A stretch of DNA of 39,045 nucleotides from Oscillospiraceae bacterium (GTDB lineage Bacteria > Bacillota > Clostridia > Oscillospirales > Oscillospiraceae): NCBI GenBank assembly GCA_024685535.1, contig JAIKVS010000002.1, positions 1-39,045 on the forward strand. The letters run 5' to 3'. The notes under the pieces were generated by a model. The model was not told the origin of the DNA. It searched no databases and saw only the letters and a list, made by a program, of their open reading frames with translations. Shown piece after piece: positions 16,067 to 24,915 of this stretch. The translations under genes and the position numbers were made by a program. The stretch's first letter is position 1; each line of letters begins with the position of its first letter.

Positions 16067-16938
16067 GTGAGCTGACGGATATAAGGGAGATCAAAGCCCT
16101 GCTGGACAGGCACGGCTTCAGGTTTTCAAAGTCTTTGGGACAGAATTTCCTTATCCAGCCGTGGGTGCCGGAAAAGATCGCAGAGTGTTCCATGCTCGAC
16201 GGGAATACCGGGGTTTTGGAAATTGGTCCGGGTATAGGATGCCTTACCAGCAAACTCTCGGAGCAGGCAGGAAAAGTGGTCAGCATAGAACTTGATCCGT
16301 CTCTTATGCCGATCCTTGAGGAAACGCTGTCCGGATGCGGAAACGTTGAGATTGTGTTCGGAGATGTACTTAAGCAGGATCTGAATAAGATCGTCGCTGA
16401 GAAGATGCAGGGATTCAGACCGGTGGTATGTGCTAATCTCCCGTATAATATCACAAGTCCCGTGATAAGCGCTTTGCTGAAAGCGGGATGTTTCCGACAG
16501 ATGACACTGATGGTGCAGAAAGAGGTCGCTGCGAGGATATGTGCAAAAGCAGGTGACGATGATTACAGCGCTTTCAGCATCCTCGTACAGTGGTATGCGG
16601 ACCCGGAACTGATGTTTGATGTTGCCCCCGACTGCTTTTTGCCACAGCCGAAGGTCACATCTTCTGTTATCAGACTGAAGGTTCCCAATGTACGCAGATA
16701 TCACACGGAAGATGAAGAGTTCATGTTCAGGGTGGTAAGATCTGCGTTCGGACAAAGGAGAAAGACCCTGGTCAACGCACTCTCTTCCGGAATCCGTGAA
16801 CTCAGTAAGCAGGACATAGCCGATACCGTCTCTGCATGCGGTTTTGATGAAAGGATAAGAGGAGAAGAACTCTCAATTAATGAATATTGTTTATTATCTG
16901 ACGAATTATTACGCAGGATCCATCTTTTCAAACATTAA
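16063..16938 (+). CDS. rsmA: 16S rRNA (adenine1518/1519-N6)-dimethyltransferase RsmA (KsgA)
   Basis: RsmA dimethylates two adjacent adenosines near the 3' end of 16S rRNA as a late 30S checkpoint. The 291-residue product opens with the conserved KSLGQNFLI, has the AdoMet motif EIGPGIGCLT, the catalytic NLPYNITSPV and the C-terminal FGQRRKTLVNAL. The ATG overlaps the stop of the 51-residue protein gene. The 3' end carries the ppdK promoter. No terminator hairpin is visible before that promoter. Confidence 0.97.
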   Translation: MSELTDIREIKALLDRHGFRFSKSLGQNFLIQPWVPEKIAECSMLDGNTGVLEIGPGIGCLTSKLSEQAGKVVSIELDPSLMPILEETLSGCGNVEIVFGDVLKQDLNKIVAEKMQGFRPVVCANLPYNITSPVISALLKAGCFRQMTLMVQKEVAARICAKAGDDDYSAFSILVQWYADPELMFDVAPDCFLPQPKVTSSVIRLKVPNVRRYHTEDEEFMFRVVRSAFGQRRKTLVNALSSGIRELSKQDIADTVSACGFDERIRGEELSINEYCLLSDELLRRIHLFKH

Positions 16939-16953
16939 TTGAGATGATATAAT
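16925..16953 (+). promoter_or_regulatory. Promoter of ppdK
   Basis: TTTTCA (16925-16930, 4 of 6 matches), a 17-bp spacer and a perfect TATAAT (16948-16953). It overlaps the end of rsmA and leaves an AT-rich leader of about 65 bases that includes the palindrome GGATATAAATATCC (16970-16983). Confidence 0.65.
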
Positions 16954-17025
16954 AAATATTTACATGGAAGGATATAAATATCCGTTATAAATAATTAATT
17001 TGAGCTGATAAGAAAGGGAAATTAC

Positions 17026-19665
17026 ATGAGCAAAAAGTACGTATACCTGTTTTCCGAAGGCAATGCGGGAATGCGCGAACTCCTTGGCGGTAAGGGTGCA
17101 AACCTTGCCGAAATGACCAGGATAGGTCTGCCTGTTCCCCAGGGCTTCACCATCACCACCGAGGCTTGCACCAGATATTATGAGGACGGCCGCCGTATAG
17201 ATGATGATATCATGGCCGAAATTATGCGCTTTGTCGGTAGAATGGAGATAATCAACGATAAGAGATTCGGCGATCTCAATAAGCCGCTTCTCGTTTCTGT
17301 CCGTTCCGGTGCACGTGCTTCTATGCCCGGCATGATGGACACCATACTCAACCTCGGCCTGAATGAGGACGTTGTTGCTGCAATGATCGCCGGAAATCCC
17401 GACCCGAAGTTTGAGAGATTCGTATACGATTCCTATCGCCGCTTTATCCAGATGTTCTCCGATGTCGTAATGGGTGTCGGCAAGAAGTACTTTGAGCAGC
17501 TTATCGACAAGATGAAGGCCGAAAAGGGAGTGACATATGATGTGGAGCTCACCGCAGCCGATCTTAAAGAGCTTGCCGAGCAGTTCAAGGCAGAGTATAA
17601 AGCCCAGCTGGGCGAAGATTTCCCCACCGATCCTATAGTTCAGCTCAAGGAGGCTATCAAGGCTGTTTTCCGTTCCTGGGACAACCCGAGAGCCAATGTC
17701 TATCGCCGCGATAACGATATCCCTTATTCATGGGGCACTGCAGTATCTGTAATGCCTATGGTGTTCGGAAACCTGAATGAGAATTCCGGAACAGGCGTTG
17801 CCTTTACCCGCGATCCTGCAACTGGTGAGAAGAAACTTATGGGCGAGTTCCTCACTAATGCCCAGGGTGAAGATGTTGTTGCCGGCGTCCGCACTCCTAT
17901 GCCTATCTCCCAGATGGAGGAGAAGTTCCCTGCTGCCTATGAGCAGTTTGTAAACGTATGCGAGATCCTTGAACAGCACTACCGCGATATGCAGGACATG
18001 GAGTTTACCGTTGAAAACGGCAAGCTGTATATGCTCCAGTGCAGAAACGGCAAGCGCACTGCGCAGGCTGCCCTCAAGATAGCCTGTGACCTTGTTGATG
18101 AGGGAATGATCGATGAGAAACAGGCTGTGCTCATGATAGATCCCCGCAACCTCGATACACTGCTCCATCCCCAGTTCGACACTGCAGCACTAAAGAAAGC
18201 TGTTCCTCTTGGCAAAGGCCTCGGCGCTTCTCCCGGAGCTGCCTGCGGCAAGGTAGTATTCTCCGCGGAAGATGCAAAGGAATGGGCTGCCCGCAAGGAA
18301 AAGGTGGTCCTTGTCCGCCTTGAGACCAGCCCCGAGGATATCGAAGGCATGAAAGCCGCACAGGGCATCCTTACTGTCCGCGGCGGCATGACCAGCCACG
18401 CTGCTGTCGTTGCACGCGGAATGGGCTCTTGCTGCGTTTCCGGATGCGGTGACATCAAGATGGATGAGGAGAACAAGAAATTCGAGCTTGGCGGAAAGAC
18501 CTTCCACGAGGGAGATTTCATCTCCATCGACGGTTCTACCGGCAATATCTATGATGGCCTCATCCCCACTGTTGAGGCAACCATTGCCGGCGAATTCGGC
18601 CGCATCATGAAATGGGCTGATGAGTACCGCCGCCTAAATGTGCGTACCAATGCCGATACCCCCAGAGATGCGCGCAAAGCACGCGAACTCGGTGCTGAAG
18701 GCATAGGCCTCACCCGTACTGAGCACATGTTCTTCAACTCCGACCGTATCGCTGCTTTCCGTGAGATGATCTGCTCGGATACGGTTGAAGAGCGTGAGGC
18801 TGCTCTTGCAAAACTCGAGCCGATGCAGCAGGCTGACTTTGAAGGTATTTATGAAGCCATGGAAGGCGATCCCGTCACCATCCGTTTCCTCGATCCTCCT
18901 CTCCACGAGTTTGTTCCCACAGAGGAAGCCGATATAGAAGAGCTCGCAAAAGCTCAGGGCAAGTCTGTCGAAGCTATCAAGGCCATCATCTCCTCTCTCC
19001 ATGAGTTCAACCCGATGATGGGACACCGCGGCTGCCGTCTTGCTGTAACATATCCTGAGATCGCGGTTATGCAGACCCGTGCTGTTATAAAGGCAGCCCT
19101 TGCAGTTCAGAAACGTCATCCCAAGTGGACTATGGTCCCCGAGATCATGATACCGCTGGTAGGTGAGAAGAAAGAGCTCAAGTATGTCAAGGATGTAGTC
19201 GTGAAGACTGCTGATGAAATTATTGCCGGCTCCGGCGTCGATATGAAGTATCTTGTAGGTACTATGATCGAGATCCCGAGAGCTGCGCTTACTGCAGATG
19301 ATATTGCTCAGGAAGCTGAGTTCTTCTCATTCGGCACCAACGACCTCACTCAGATGACCTTCGGCTTCAGCCGTGACGATGCAGGCAAGTTCCTTTCCGC
19401 ATACTATGATAAGAAGATCTATGAGAACGATCCGTTTGCCAAGGTAGATCAGATAGGCGTTGGCAAACTTGTTGAGATGGCCTGCAAACTCGGCCGTTCA
19501 ACACGCCCCGATCTTCACCTCGGTGTTTGCGGCGAGCATGGCGGTGACCCGACTTCCGTCGAATTCTTCCACAAGGTCGGCCTTGACTATGTCTCCTGCA
19601 GCCCGTTCCGCGTTCCTATCGCGAGACTTGCTGCGGCACAGGCGGCTATCAAGGAAGAGAAGTAA
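17026..19665 (+). CDS. ppdK: Pyruvate, phosphate dikinase
   Basis: This cytosolic enzyme interconverts pyruvate + ATP + Pi with phosphoenolpyruvate + AMP + PPi, and lets anaerobes run PPi-linked glycolysis. The 879-residue product has the N-terminal nucleotide-binding domain (GGKGANLAEMTRIGLPVPQGFTI split over the start region), the swivelling phosphohistidine domain with GGMTSHAAVVARGMG (His458) and the C-terminal PEP/pyruvate TIM barrel with GVCGEHGGDP (Cys835). These residues match His455 and Cys831 of the clostridial enzyme. AAAGGGAAA precedes the ATG. It is monocistronic with its own promoter and a strong terminator. Codons are visibly C-ending (CTC, CGC, TCC, ACC) compared with neighbours, fitting high expression. 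Confidence 0.98.
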   Translation: MSKKYVYLFSEGNAGMRELLGGKGANLAEMTRIGLPVPQGFTITTEACTRYYEDGRRIDDDIMAEIMRFVGRMEIINDKRFGDLNKPLLVSVRSGARASMPGMMDTILNLGLNEDVVAAMIAGNPDPKFERFVYDSYRRFIQMFSDVVMGVGKKYFEQLIDKMKAEKGVTYDVELTAADLKELAEQFKAEYKAQLGEDFPTDPIVQLKEAIKAVFRSWDNPRANVYRRDNDIPYSWGTAVSVMPMVFGNLNENSGTGVAFTRDPATGEKKLMGEFLTNAQGEDVVAGVRTPMPISQMEEKFPAAYEQFVNVCEILEQHYRDMQDMEFTVENGKLYMLQCRNGKRTAQAALKIACDLVDEGMIDEKQAVLMIDPRNLDTLLHPQFDTAALKKAVPLGKGLGASPGAACGKVVFSAEDAKEWAARKEKVVLVRLETSPEDIEGMKAAQGILTVRGGMTSHAAVVARGMGSCCVSGCGDIKMDEENKKFELGGKTFHEGDFISIDGSTGNIYDGLIPTVEATIAGEFGRIMKWADEYRRLNVRTNADTPRDARKARELGAEGIGLTRTEHMFFNSDRIAAFREMICSDTVEEREAALAKLEPMQQADFEGIYEAMEGDPVTIRFLDPPLHEFVPTEEADIEELAKAQGKSVEAIKAIISSLHEFNPMMGHRGCRLAVTYPEIAVMQTRAVIKAALAVQKRHPKWTMVPEIMIPLVGEKKELKYVKDVVVKTADEIIAGSGVDMKYLVGTMIEIPRAALTADDIAQEAEFFSFGTNDLTQMTFGFSRDDAGKFLSAYYDKKIYENDPFAKVDQIGVGKLVEMACKLGRSTRPDLHLGVCGEHGGDPTSVEFFHKVGLDYVSCSPFRVPIARLAAAQAAIKEEK

Positions 19666-19687
19666 TTATTAATATTTGGTATTGATA

Positions 19688-19729
19688 AAAAAACAACTGC
19701 CTTCCCGTTGCGGAAGGCAGTTGTTTTTT
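19688..19729. terminator. Bidirectional terminator between ppdK and the MATE gene
   Basis: An 18-bp perfect stem AAAAAACAACTGCCTTCC/GGAAGGCAGTTGTTTTTT surrounds loop CGTTGC. It has A- and T-runs at its two ends, so it can stop transcription from both sides. Confidence 0.93.
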
Positions 19730-19745
19730 ATAATTTAAAAGATGT

Positions 19746-21113
19746 TCAGTTGGAATTGATCCTGTTTTTTGCGTTTTCAAGCCAGGTTCCTCTGCGGTAA
19801 TATATAAAGAGTGCGACCCCGGTGATGACCCATGAAGTGACGTAGGAAAGAGACAGAACCAGCACAGTATGTATGGCAGCGAAGACAGTCACAATCCAGA
19901 TGATCCTAAACAGACATATACCTATACCTATTATGATGACCGGCTTTACGGCATCGCCTGCGCCTCTCAGGACTGCGGATATGACCTCTATAAGTGTCCA
20001 TGTGAAATAATAAGGCACAAAATAAGTCATCATTGTATAGGTAGTGCTTACAACATCTTTGTCTGTAGTAAGGATTTTCAGGAGCGGCCGGCCGAGAAGC
20101 ATAAGTGCACTGCTGAGAAATACTGTTATCCCGACTGACAGGATCATACCCTGACGAATACACTGTTTTACCCTGTCATAATCTCCTGCACCTATGTTCT
20201 GACCTATAAAGCTTGTTATCGCTGCTCCGAGCGCATTGCTGACCGCCCAGTAAATACCGTCTACCTTTGAGGTCATTGCCCACGAAGCAACTACTATTGT
20301 GCCAAGCGTGTTGACGCCGACCTGTATTACCATATTGGATATTGAAAACATGGAAGCCTGTAATCCGGCAGGTATTCCGATCCTGAGCATACCGGAGATA
20401 AACTGCCTTTTCAGCCTGAGATCACTTATCTCAAGTCCGTATTCTCCACCCGGACGGAACAGCTTGGCAGTCAGGAGCGATGCATTGAGGATCTGGGCAA
20501 TGACCGTTGCTACGGCGACACCTGTGATCCCCCAATGGAAGAAAACCACAAATACGATATCAAGAATGATATTGCATACGCAGGCGGCGACCATATATAT
20601 AAACGGACTGACCGAATCACCGACTGCGCGTAGCATGTTCGATTCCATATTCAGGATAAGGATAAAAGGCACGCCCAGAAAGTATATGCGCAGATAAAGC
20701 ACAGATCCGGATAAGGTATCGGCAGGGGTTTTAAGGAGCCTAAGAATTGCCGGTGATGCGAACAGACCGAAGACAGTAAGAGCAATACCCATGATAAGGC
20801 ACATCATCAATGCGCTTCCTGAAGCTTTTTTAATATCGCCGTATCTGCCGGCACCGAATATCTGTGCAATAAGCACTGAAGAGCCGGTAGTGACAGCAAC
20901 GAAAAAGCCAATAAGCAGATTGATTATCTGTGCTGCACTGCCGCCAACTGCGGCGAGAGCAGCTGTACCGACGAATCTGCCTACTACCATACCGTCGACC
21001 GCATTATATAGCTGCTGGATGCATGTTCCTGCTGCAATCGGCAGGAAGAATATCAGAAGCTTTTTCCAAACGACACCTGTCGTCAGATCTCTTCTTTCAT
21101 TCAATGAAGCCAT
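19746..21113 (-). CDS. MATE family efflux transporter
   Basis: A 12-helix multidrug and toxin extrusion family protein, expected to export cations or drugs using a Na+ or H+ gradient. The N-terminal segment FFLPIAAGTCIQQLYNAVDGMVVGRFVG is typical, with the second half-repeat beginning around IGIPAGLQASMFSISNMVIQ. The ATG at 21113 is chosen; it lies one base past the kinase stop codon. A TTG at 21125 in the same frame (4 residues longer, overlapping the kinase gene) is also possible, and neither has a strong ribosome binding site, so translation is probably coupled. Substrate cannot be told from sequence. Confidence 0.92.
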   Translation of the reverse strand: MASLNERRDLTTGVVWKKLLIFFLPIAAGTCIQQLYNAVDGMVVGRFVGTAALAAVGGSAAQIINLLIGFFVAVTTGSSVLIAQIFGAGRYGDIKKASGSALMMCLIMGIALTVFGLFASPAILRLLKTPADTLSGSVLYLRIYFLGVPFILILNMESNMLRAVGDSVSPFIYMVAACVCNIILDIVFVVFFHWGITGVAVATVIAQILNASLLTAKLFRPGGEYGLEISDLRLKRQFISGMLRIGIPAGLQASMFSISNMVIQVGVNTLGTIVVASWAMTSKVDGIYWAVSNALGAAITSFIGQNIGAGDYDRVKQCIRQGMILSVGITVFLSSALMLLGRPLLKILTTDKDVVSTTYTMMTYFVPYYFTWTLIEVISAVLRGAGDAVKPVIIIGIGICLFRIIWIVTVFAAIHTVLVLSLSYVTSWVITGVALFIYYRRGTWLENAKNRINSN

Positions 21114-21114
21114 A

Positions 21115-21747
21115 TCAGTGTTCAAACCATTTCAAAGCAAACTCAGAGACGGCTGCAGCGAGTGCTTTGATCTCCCATCCCGATGAATTGACCGACAGAT
21201 CGAATGCACCTGCGTCGCCCCATGGGAGGCCGGTCAGCAGTTCCCTTATTCTTGAACGTTCCTTGTCTATCCGGCGTATGTTTTTTTCAATCTCTTTTTC
21301 AGAAAGACGGCCTTCGTTCTTCTTCTCCTCAAATCTCATACAGCGGTCTATACGGCTTTGAAGATCTGCACACACGAAGATACGGAACGGGGCATGGTCG
21401 CTGAGTATGATGTCAGCATCACGGCCGACAATTACGCAGTCATTACCGGCAGCCGCTATGTTTTCAATGATCTCACGCTGTCTGACCATGAGAGAGGTCC
21501 GGATGTCGCCGTTAAAATCATTGCTGAAGACAGCAGATGAGAAACTGCTTCTGAAAGTCATGGGGATGCTGTTCCAGCCATGATTTGACAGTACGCTTTT
21601 CACATAATCGGGATCAAGTCCCTGATCGTCTGCCAGACGCTGTATTATCTCTTTGTCGTAATAATCCCAGCCGAGTATATCGGAAATCCTCTTTCCCAAC
21701 TCCCGGCCTCCGCTGCCGAACTGACGGCTTATCGTTATCAGACGCAT
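21115..21747 (-). CDS. Cytidylate kinase-like family protein
   Basis: A 210-residue P-loop protein of the cytidylate kinase-like family (PF13189 type). The N-terminus LITISRQFGSGGRELGKRISD carries the variant P-loop (R-Q-F-G-S-G-G-R), WDYYDKEII follows, and a CVIVGRDADIIL segment and an Arg-rich lid (about residues 130-165) are present. The natural substrate of this family is not well established, and a dedicated cmk gene may exist elsewhere. The ribosome binding site is AGGAGG. It forms an operon with the MATE gene, which begins at its stop codon. Confidence 0.88.
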   Translation of the reverse strand: MRLITISRQFGSGGRELGKRISDILGWDYYDKEIIQRLADDQGLDPDYVKSVLSNHGWNSIPMTFRSSFSSAVFSNDFNGDIRTSLMVRQREIIENIAAAGNDCVIVGRDADIILSDHAPFRIFVCADLQSRIDRCMRFEEKKNEGRLSEKEIEKNIRRIDKERSRIRELLTGLPWGDAGAFDLSVNSSGWEIKALAAAVSEFALKWFEH

Positions 21748-21776
21748 AAAAGCCTCCTGCTCTGTTTTGTCGCTAG

Positions 21777-21805
21777 ATTATAATTCTTTCCGGGACCGAA
21801 TGCAA
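21777..21805 (-). promoter_or_regulatory. Promoter of the kinase-MATE operon
   Basis: On the minus strand TTGCAT (21800-21805), a 17-bp spacer and a perfect TATAAT (21777-21782), ending 30 bases before the ATG. Confidence 0.8.
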
Positions 21806-21832
21806 CTGTAATAATCTAACGACTATGCGATA

Positions 21833-21861
21833 TTGCGCTCTTACGGCGCTTGTGCTAGATT
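21833..21861 (+). promoter_or_regulatory. Candidate promoter of the alpha-galactosidase gene
   Basis: TTGCGC (21833-21838), a 17-bp spacer and TAGATT (21856-21861) with an extended TG (21853-21854). The word GCTAGATTA occurs here and again at 21772-21780 in the divergent promoter, so a shared operator is possible but unproven. Confidence 0.42.
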
Positions 21862-21900
21862 AATATAGATAGTTTTCGCTTTAAAACTGGAGATATCATT

Positions 21901-24207
21901 ATGATACAAAGAATTGAAAGAGGCTCCGCTGTTTATTTTTATATAGGCAATGAAAGCATAAGCTGTATCCTGAAGCTGAGTTACGGAAAGCTGCAGCTGA
22001 TTCATCTCGGTTCTCCCGTGCGTCCGGATGATGCAGAGGCGATGTGTTGCAGTGCTTTGTTAGGCTGGGGCAACGATGTGCTGTATTCAGAAGGAGACAG
22101 CGCATCCTGTCTTGATACTCTGCCGCTTGCATGGAGCGATACGGGTACCGGTGACTACAGAGAGAGTCCTGCGGAACTTATGACAGACGGGAAACCTGTT
22201 TCCGGAGATTTTATATACTCACATTCGGAAACCATCGATCATTCTGAAACCTGTATGTCAGCATTGCCCCATCCGCATGGTGAGCATGAAACACTCAGGA
22301 TCGTGATGCGTTCAGATAACAGCCTTCTTGACGGATTGAGGCTTGAGCTGTATTTCTCAGTCTTTGATTCTGTGCTTGTCAGACGTACCGTACTGGTGAA
22401 TGACTCGGACAGTACTATTGCAGTAACAAAGCTTATGAGTTCGTGCGCGGATATCAGGGGAGACTTTGTGATGTCGACATTCGACGGCGGATGGATCAGA
22501 GAGACGCACAAACATGATGCTTCGGTGTCATATTCAAGGATAGTCAACGAGAGCACCAATGGCTTTTCTTCAAACAGACATAATCCCGGGTTTATCCTTG
22601 CCTCGAATGATGCCGGTGAGGATTTTGGAGAGGTTTACGGCTTAAATCTGATCTGGTCCGGAAACCACTATTCCTCTGTGCAGCGTTCCGCTACAGGTTT
22701 TACAAGGGTGCTGCAGGGAATAAGCCCTGAAGGGCTTTGCGTTGAACTTACGCCGGGAAAAAGCTTTGAAACGCCCGATGCAGTCATCGCCTGGTCGGAT
22801 CGCGGCTGCAACGGCCTTTCAGAGCGTATGCATGACTTTATCAATAACTGCATCATCCCGGAATACTGGCAGTACAGAGAGAGGCCTGTGCTCTACAACA
22901 GCTGGGAAGGCAGCATGTTCAGCTTTACTGAATCAAAGCTGATCTCACTTGCCAGAAAGGCGAAAAGGCTGGGATGCGAGCTGTTCGTCCTTGATGATGG
23001 CTGGTTTGGAGCGCGTAATAATGATCACTCAGGTCTTGGAGATTATGATGTTAACAGGAAAAAGCTTCCCGGAGGTATAGAAGGGCTGGCCCGGAGAATT
23101 CATGCGGAAGGTCTTCAGTTCGGACTGTGGTTCGAGCCGGAAGCCGTCAATCCTGAGTCTGAATGTTACAGGAAGCATCCTGACTGGGTCCTTTCTTCAC
23201 AGGGCTCAAAGCAACTTTATGGCAGAAACGAACTACTGCTCGATCTTACTAAAGCCGAAGTCCGGGATTATATCGTCGATTCGGTCACAGCCATACTCGA
23301 CAGTTCCGATATACAGTATGTAAAATGGGACATGAACAGGAATTCACCTGTCACCGGAGAAAAAGCATTTGATTATATTCTTGGCCTTTACGATATCCTG
23401 AACAGGATTTTCAGACCCAGGCCGCAGATACTGCTTGAAGGATGCTCATCGGGAGGTAACAGATTTGATCTCGGTATGCTATGCTTTGCACCGCAGATAT
23501 GGGCATCAGATGATACAGACCCCATTGAGCGGATAGAGATACAGAACGGGCTGTCATATCTGTATCCTCAGAGCACCATTGGCGCACATGTTTCTGCTGC
23601 ACCTCATTCTATGACACTGAGAAACACGCCGATGTCGACCAGAGCGAACGTGGCCTTTTTCGGTATCTTCGGGCTTGAATTCGATCTTGACAAGATGCAG
23701 CCGGTGGAAGAGGCGGAACTTAAAGATACGGTCAGCTATTATAAAGCGCACAGAAAGGTCTTCCAGTTTGGACGGTTCAGGAGAAACAGAGCGGAAAAAG
23801 GCGCTGTTTGCTGGCAGGTATCAGATGAAGAATATACCATGTGCGGTCTTTTCCATAAGTTTGTTCCGGCAGGTCCGGAGAACGAATGGATGTATGCAGA
23901 AGTTCCGCATGCAGATAAGCTGTACAGCGTGGAAAGCAGACCTCAGCTTTTGCGTGTAAGGCAGTTTGGAGGTCTGATGAAACATCTTCTTCCTGTTGAA
24001 CTTGATCCGGATGGACTGATACTCAGGACCGCGGATAACCGTTATAAAATGTATGACGGAAAAACAACTGCTGTATGCTCCGGCAAAGCGCTGCGTGCCG
24101 GTATACCCGTAGCGAAGCGTTTTTCCGGAACAGGTTACGAGAAAGGTCTCAGGGTGCAGGGCGATTTCGGCTCGAATGTATTCGAAATAAAGAATAAAGA
24201 TAAATAA
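21901..24207 (+). CDS. GH36 alpha-galactosidase
   Basis: A 768-residue glycoside hydrolase of family 36, which releases alpha-1,6-galactose from melibiose, raffinose and related oligosaccharides. There is no signal peptide, so it acts in the cytosol on imported sugars. The N-terminal beta-sandwich is followed by the barrel with LDDGWFGARNNDHSGLGDY, the nucleophile motif VKWDMNR (Asp477), LLEGCSSGGNRFD, and the acid/base loop WASDDTDPIER (residues 535-545). The length matches the tetrameric bacterial enzymes (about 730-750). CTGGAG precedes the ATG. It stands alone, with no sugar transporter or regulator next to it. Confidence 0.95.
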   Translation: MIQRIERGSAVYFYIGNESISCILKLSYGKLQLIHLGSPVRPDDAEAMCCSALLGWGNDVLYSEGDSASCLDTLPLAWSDTGTGDYRESPAELMTDGKPVSGDFIYSHSETIDHSETCMSALPHPHGEHETLRIVMRSDNSLLDGLRLELYFSVFDSVLVRRTVLVNDSDSTIAVTKLMSSCADIRGDFVMSTFDGGWIRETHKHDASVSYSRIVNESTNGFSSNRHNPGFILASNDAGEDFGEVYGLNLIWSGNHYSSVQRSATGFTRVLQGISPEGLCVELTPGKSFETPDAVIAWSDRGCNGLSERMHDFINNCIIPEYWQYRERPVLYNSWEGSMFSFTESKLISLARKAKRLGCELFVLDDGWFGARNNDHSGLGDYDVNRKKLPGGIEGLARRIHAEGLQFGLWFEPEAVNPESECYRKHPDWVLSSQGSKQLYGRNELLLDLTKAEVRDYIVDSVTAILDSSDIQYVKWDMNRNSPVTGEKAFDYILGLYDILNRIFRPRPQILLEGCSSGGNRFDLGMLCFAPQIWASDDTDPIERIEIQNGLSYLYPQSTIGAHVSAAPHSMTLRNTPMSTRANVAFFGIFGLEFDLDKMQPVEEAELKDTVSYYKAHRKVFQFGRFRRNRAEKGAVCWQVSDEEYTMCGLFHKFVPAGPENEWMYAEVPHADKLYSVESRPQLLRVRQFGGLMKHLLPVELDPDGLILRTADNRYKMYDGKTTAVCSGKALRAGIPVAKRFSGTGYEKGLRVQGDFGSNVFEIKNKDK

Positions 24208-24208
24208 C

Positions 24209-24242
24209 AGATGAACCCGGAGCATTTGCTCCGGGTTCATCT
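24209..24242. terminator. Hairpin between the alpha-galactosidase and the 193-aa protein gene
   Basis: A perfect 16-bp stem AGATGAACCCGGAGCA/TGCTCCGGGTTCATCT with a 2-base apparent loop (effectively four or more). The downstream T-tract is weak on both strands. It lies between two converging stop codons and probably terminates both. Confidence 0.7.
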
Positions 24243-24257
24243 TCTGATTCAGGGTTA

Positions 24258-24839
24258 TCAGCTTATCCGTATTGATCCCATTATTACTGTAACATCCGGA
24301 TCTTCCGGAAGATCTCTGTAATCAATATCGCTGTTTTTGTCCTTGATAACGGTCACAAGTAAGTAGCTGTATTCTGTCGCTGGGAAAACAAAGCAGACAT
24401 TGTCGCCGTTAAAATACATATAACCGGAATTATCTCCGTATACGACCGGAGCAAATCCTTTTTTCTTCTCCTTGAGAACGTCAGCAAGAGCGGCAAAATT
24501 CTCGCCGCCGGCAAAATCGGAATACTCTATTTGTATGTTGAAGTCCTCACCGTAGATGGCGGCTGCATGAGATACACTGGTGAATGTTAAGAATTCCTCT
24601 TCGATCTGTTTGAAAGAGAATCTGTCTGCATCATATGTGAACTTCACATCAACGGTTCTAGCATCACTGTATCCCGAAACAAAACTGTAGCTTCCTTCGC
24701 ACGGATTCACAGCGGTATTCTTCTTTGCATCGTTTTTGGCAGGATCATTATCTTCTTCCTCTTTATCTTTTTTTACGAGGATAAAAGTCCCTACTGCAAG
24801 AGAGGCGATCGCGGGAACGAGAAGTATCCATTTTTTCAT
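24258..24839 (-). CDS. Membrane-anchored protein of unknown function (193 aa)
   Basis: No family recognised. The 193-residue product starts MKKWILLVPAIASLAVGTFI, an uncleaved-looking signal anchor, followed by a highly charged spacer (about residues 24-45, Lys/Glu/Asp rich) and a probably extracytoplasmic domain of about 150 residues. Its pattern of short strands with aromatic residues (SYSFVSGYSDA, GYMYFNGDNVCFVFPA, YSYLLVTVI) suggests a small beta-rich fold; two Cys are present (about 47 and 150). GGAGG precedes the ATG and it has its own strong promoter. Confidence 0.75.
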   Translation of the reverse strand: MKKWILLVPAIASLAVGTFILVKKDKEEEDNDPAKNDAKKNTAVNPCEGSYSFVSGYSDARTVDVKFTYDADRFSFKQIEEEFLTFTSVSHAAAIYGEDFNIQIEYSDFAGGENFAALADVLKEKKKGFAPVVYGDNSGYMYFNGDNVCFVFPATEYSYLLVTVIKDKNSDIDYRDLPEDPDVTVIMGSIRIS

Positions 24840-24875
24840 GTGATTTCCTCCGTTTGAGCTGTATCTGTCAGAACA

Positions 24876-24904
24876 ATTCTATCAAATGGTAAAGGCTCAT
24901 TCAA
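24876..24904 (-). promoter_or_regulatory. Promoter of the 193-aa protein gene
   Basis: On the minus strand TTGAAT (24899-24904), a 17-bp spacer and TAGAAT (24876-24881), 36 bases before the ATG. It lies just past, and slightly within reach of, the end of the upstream M15 peptidase gene. Confidence 0.7.
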
Positions 24905-24915
24905 GAAGTTTATTT

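Noticed and set aside
16970-16983. Palindrome GGATATAAATATCC in the ppdK leader as an operator
   Set aside because: It is short and AT-rich in an AT-rich leader; no second copy or known regulator supports it.
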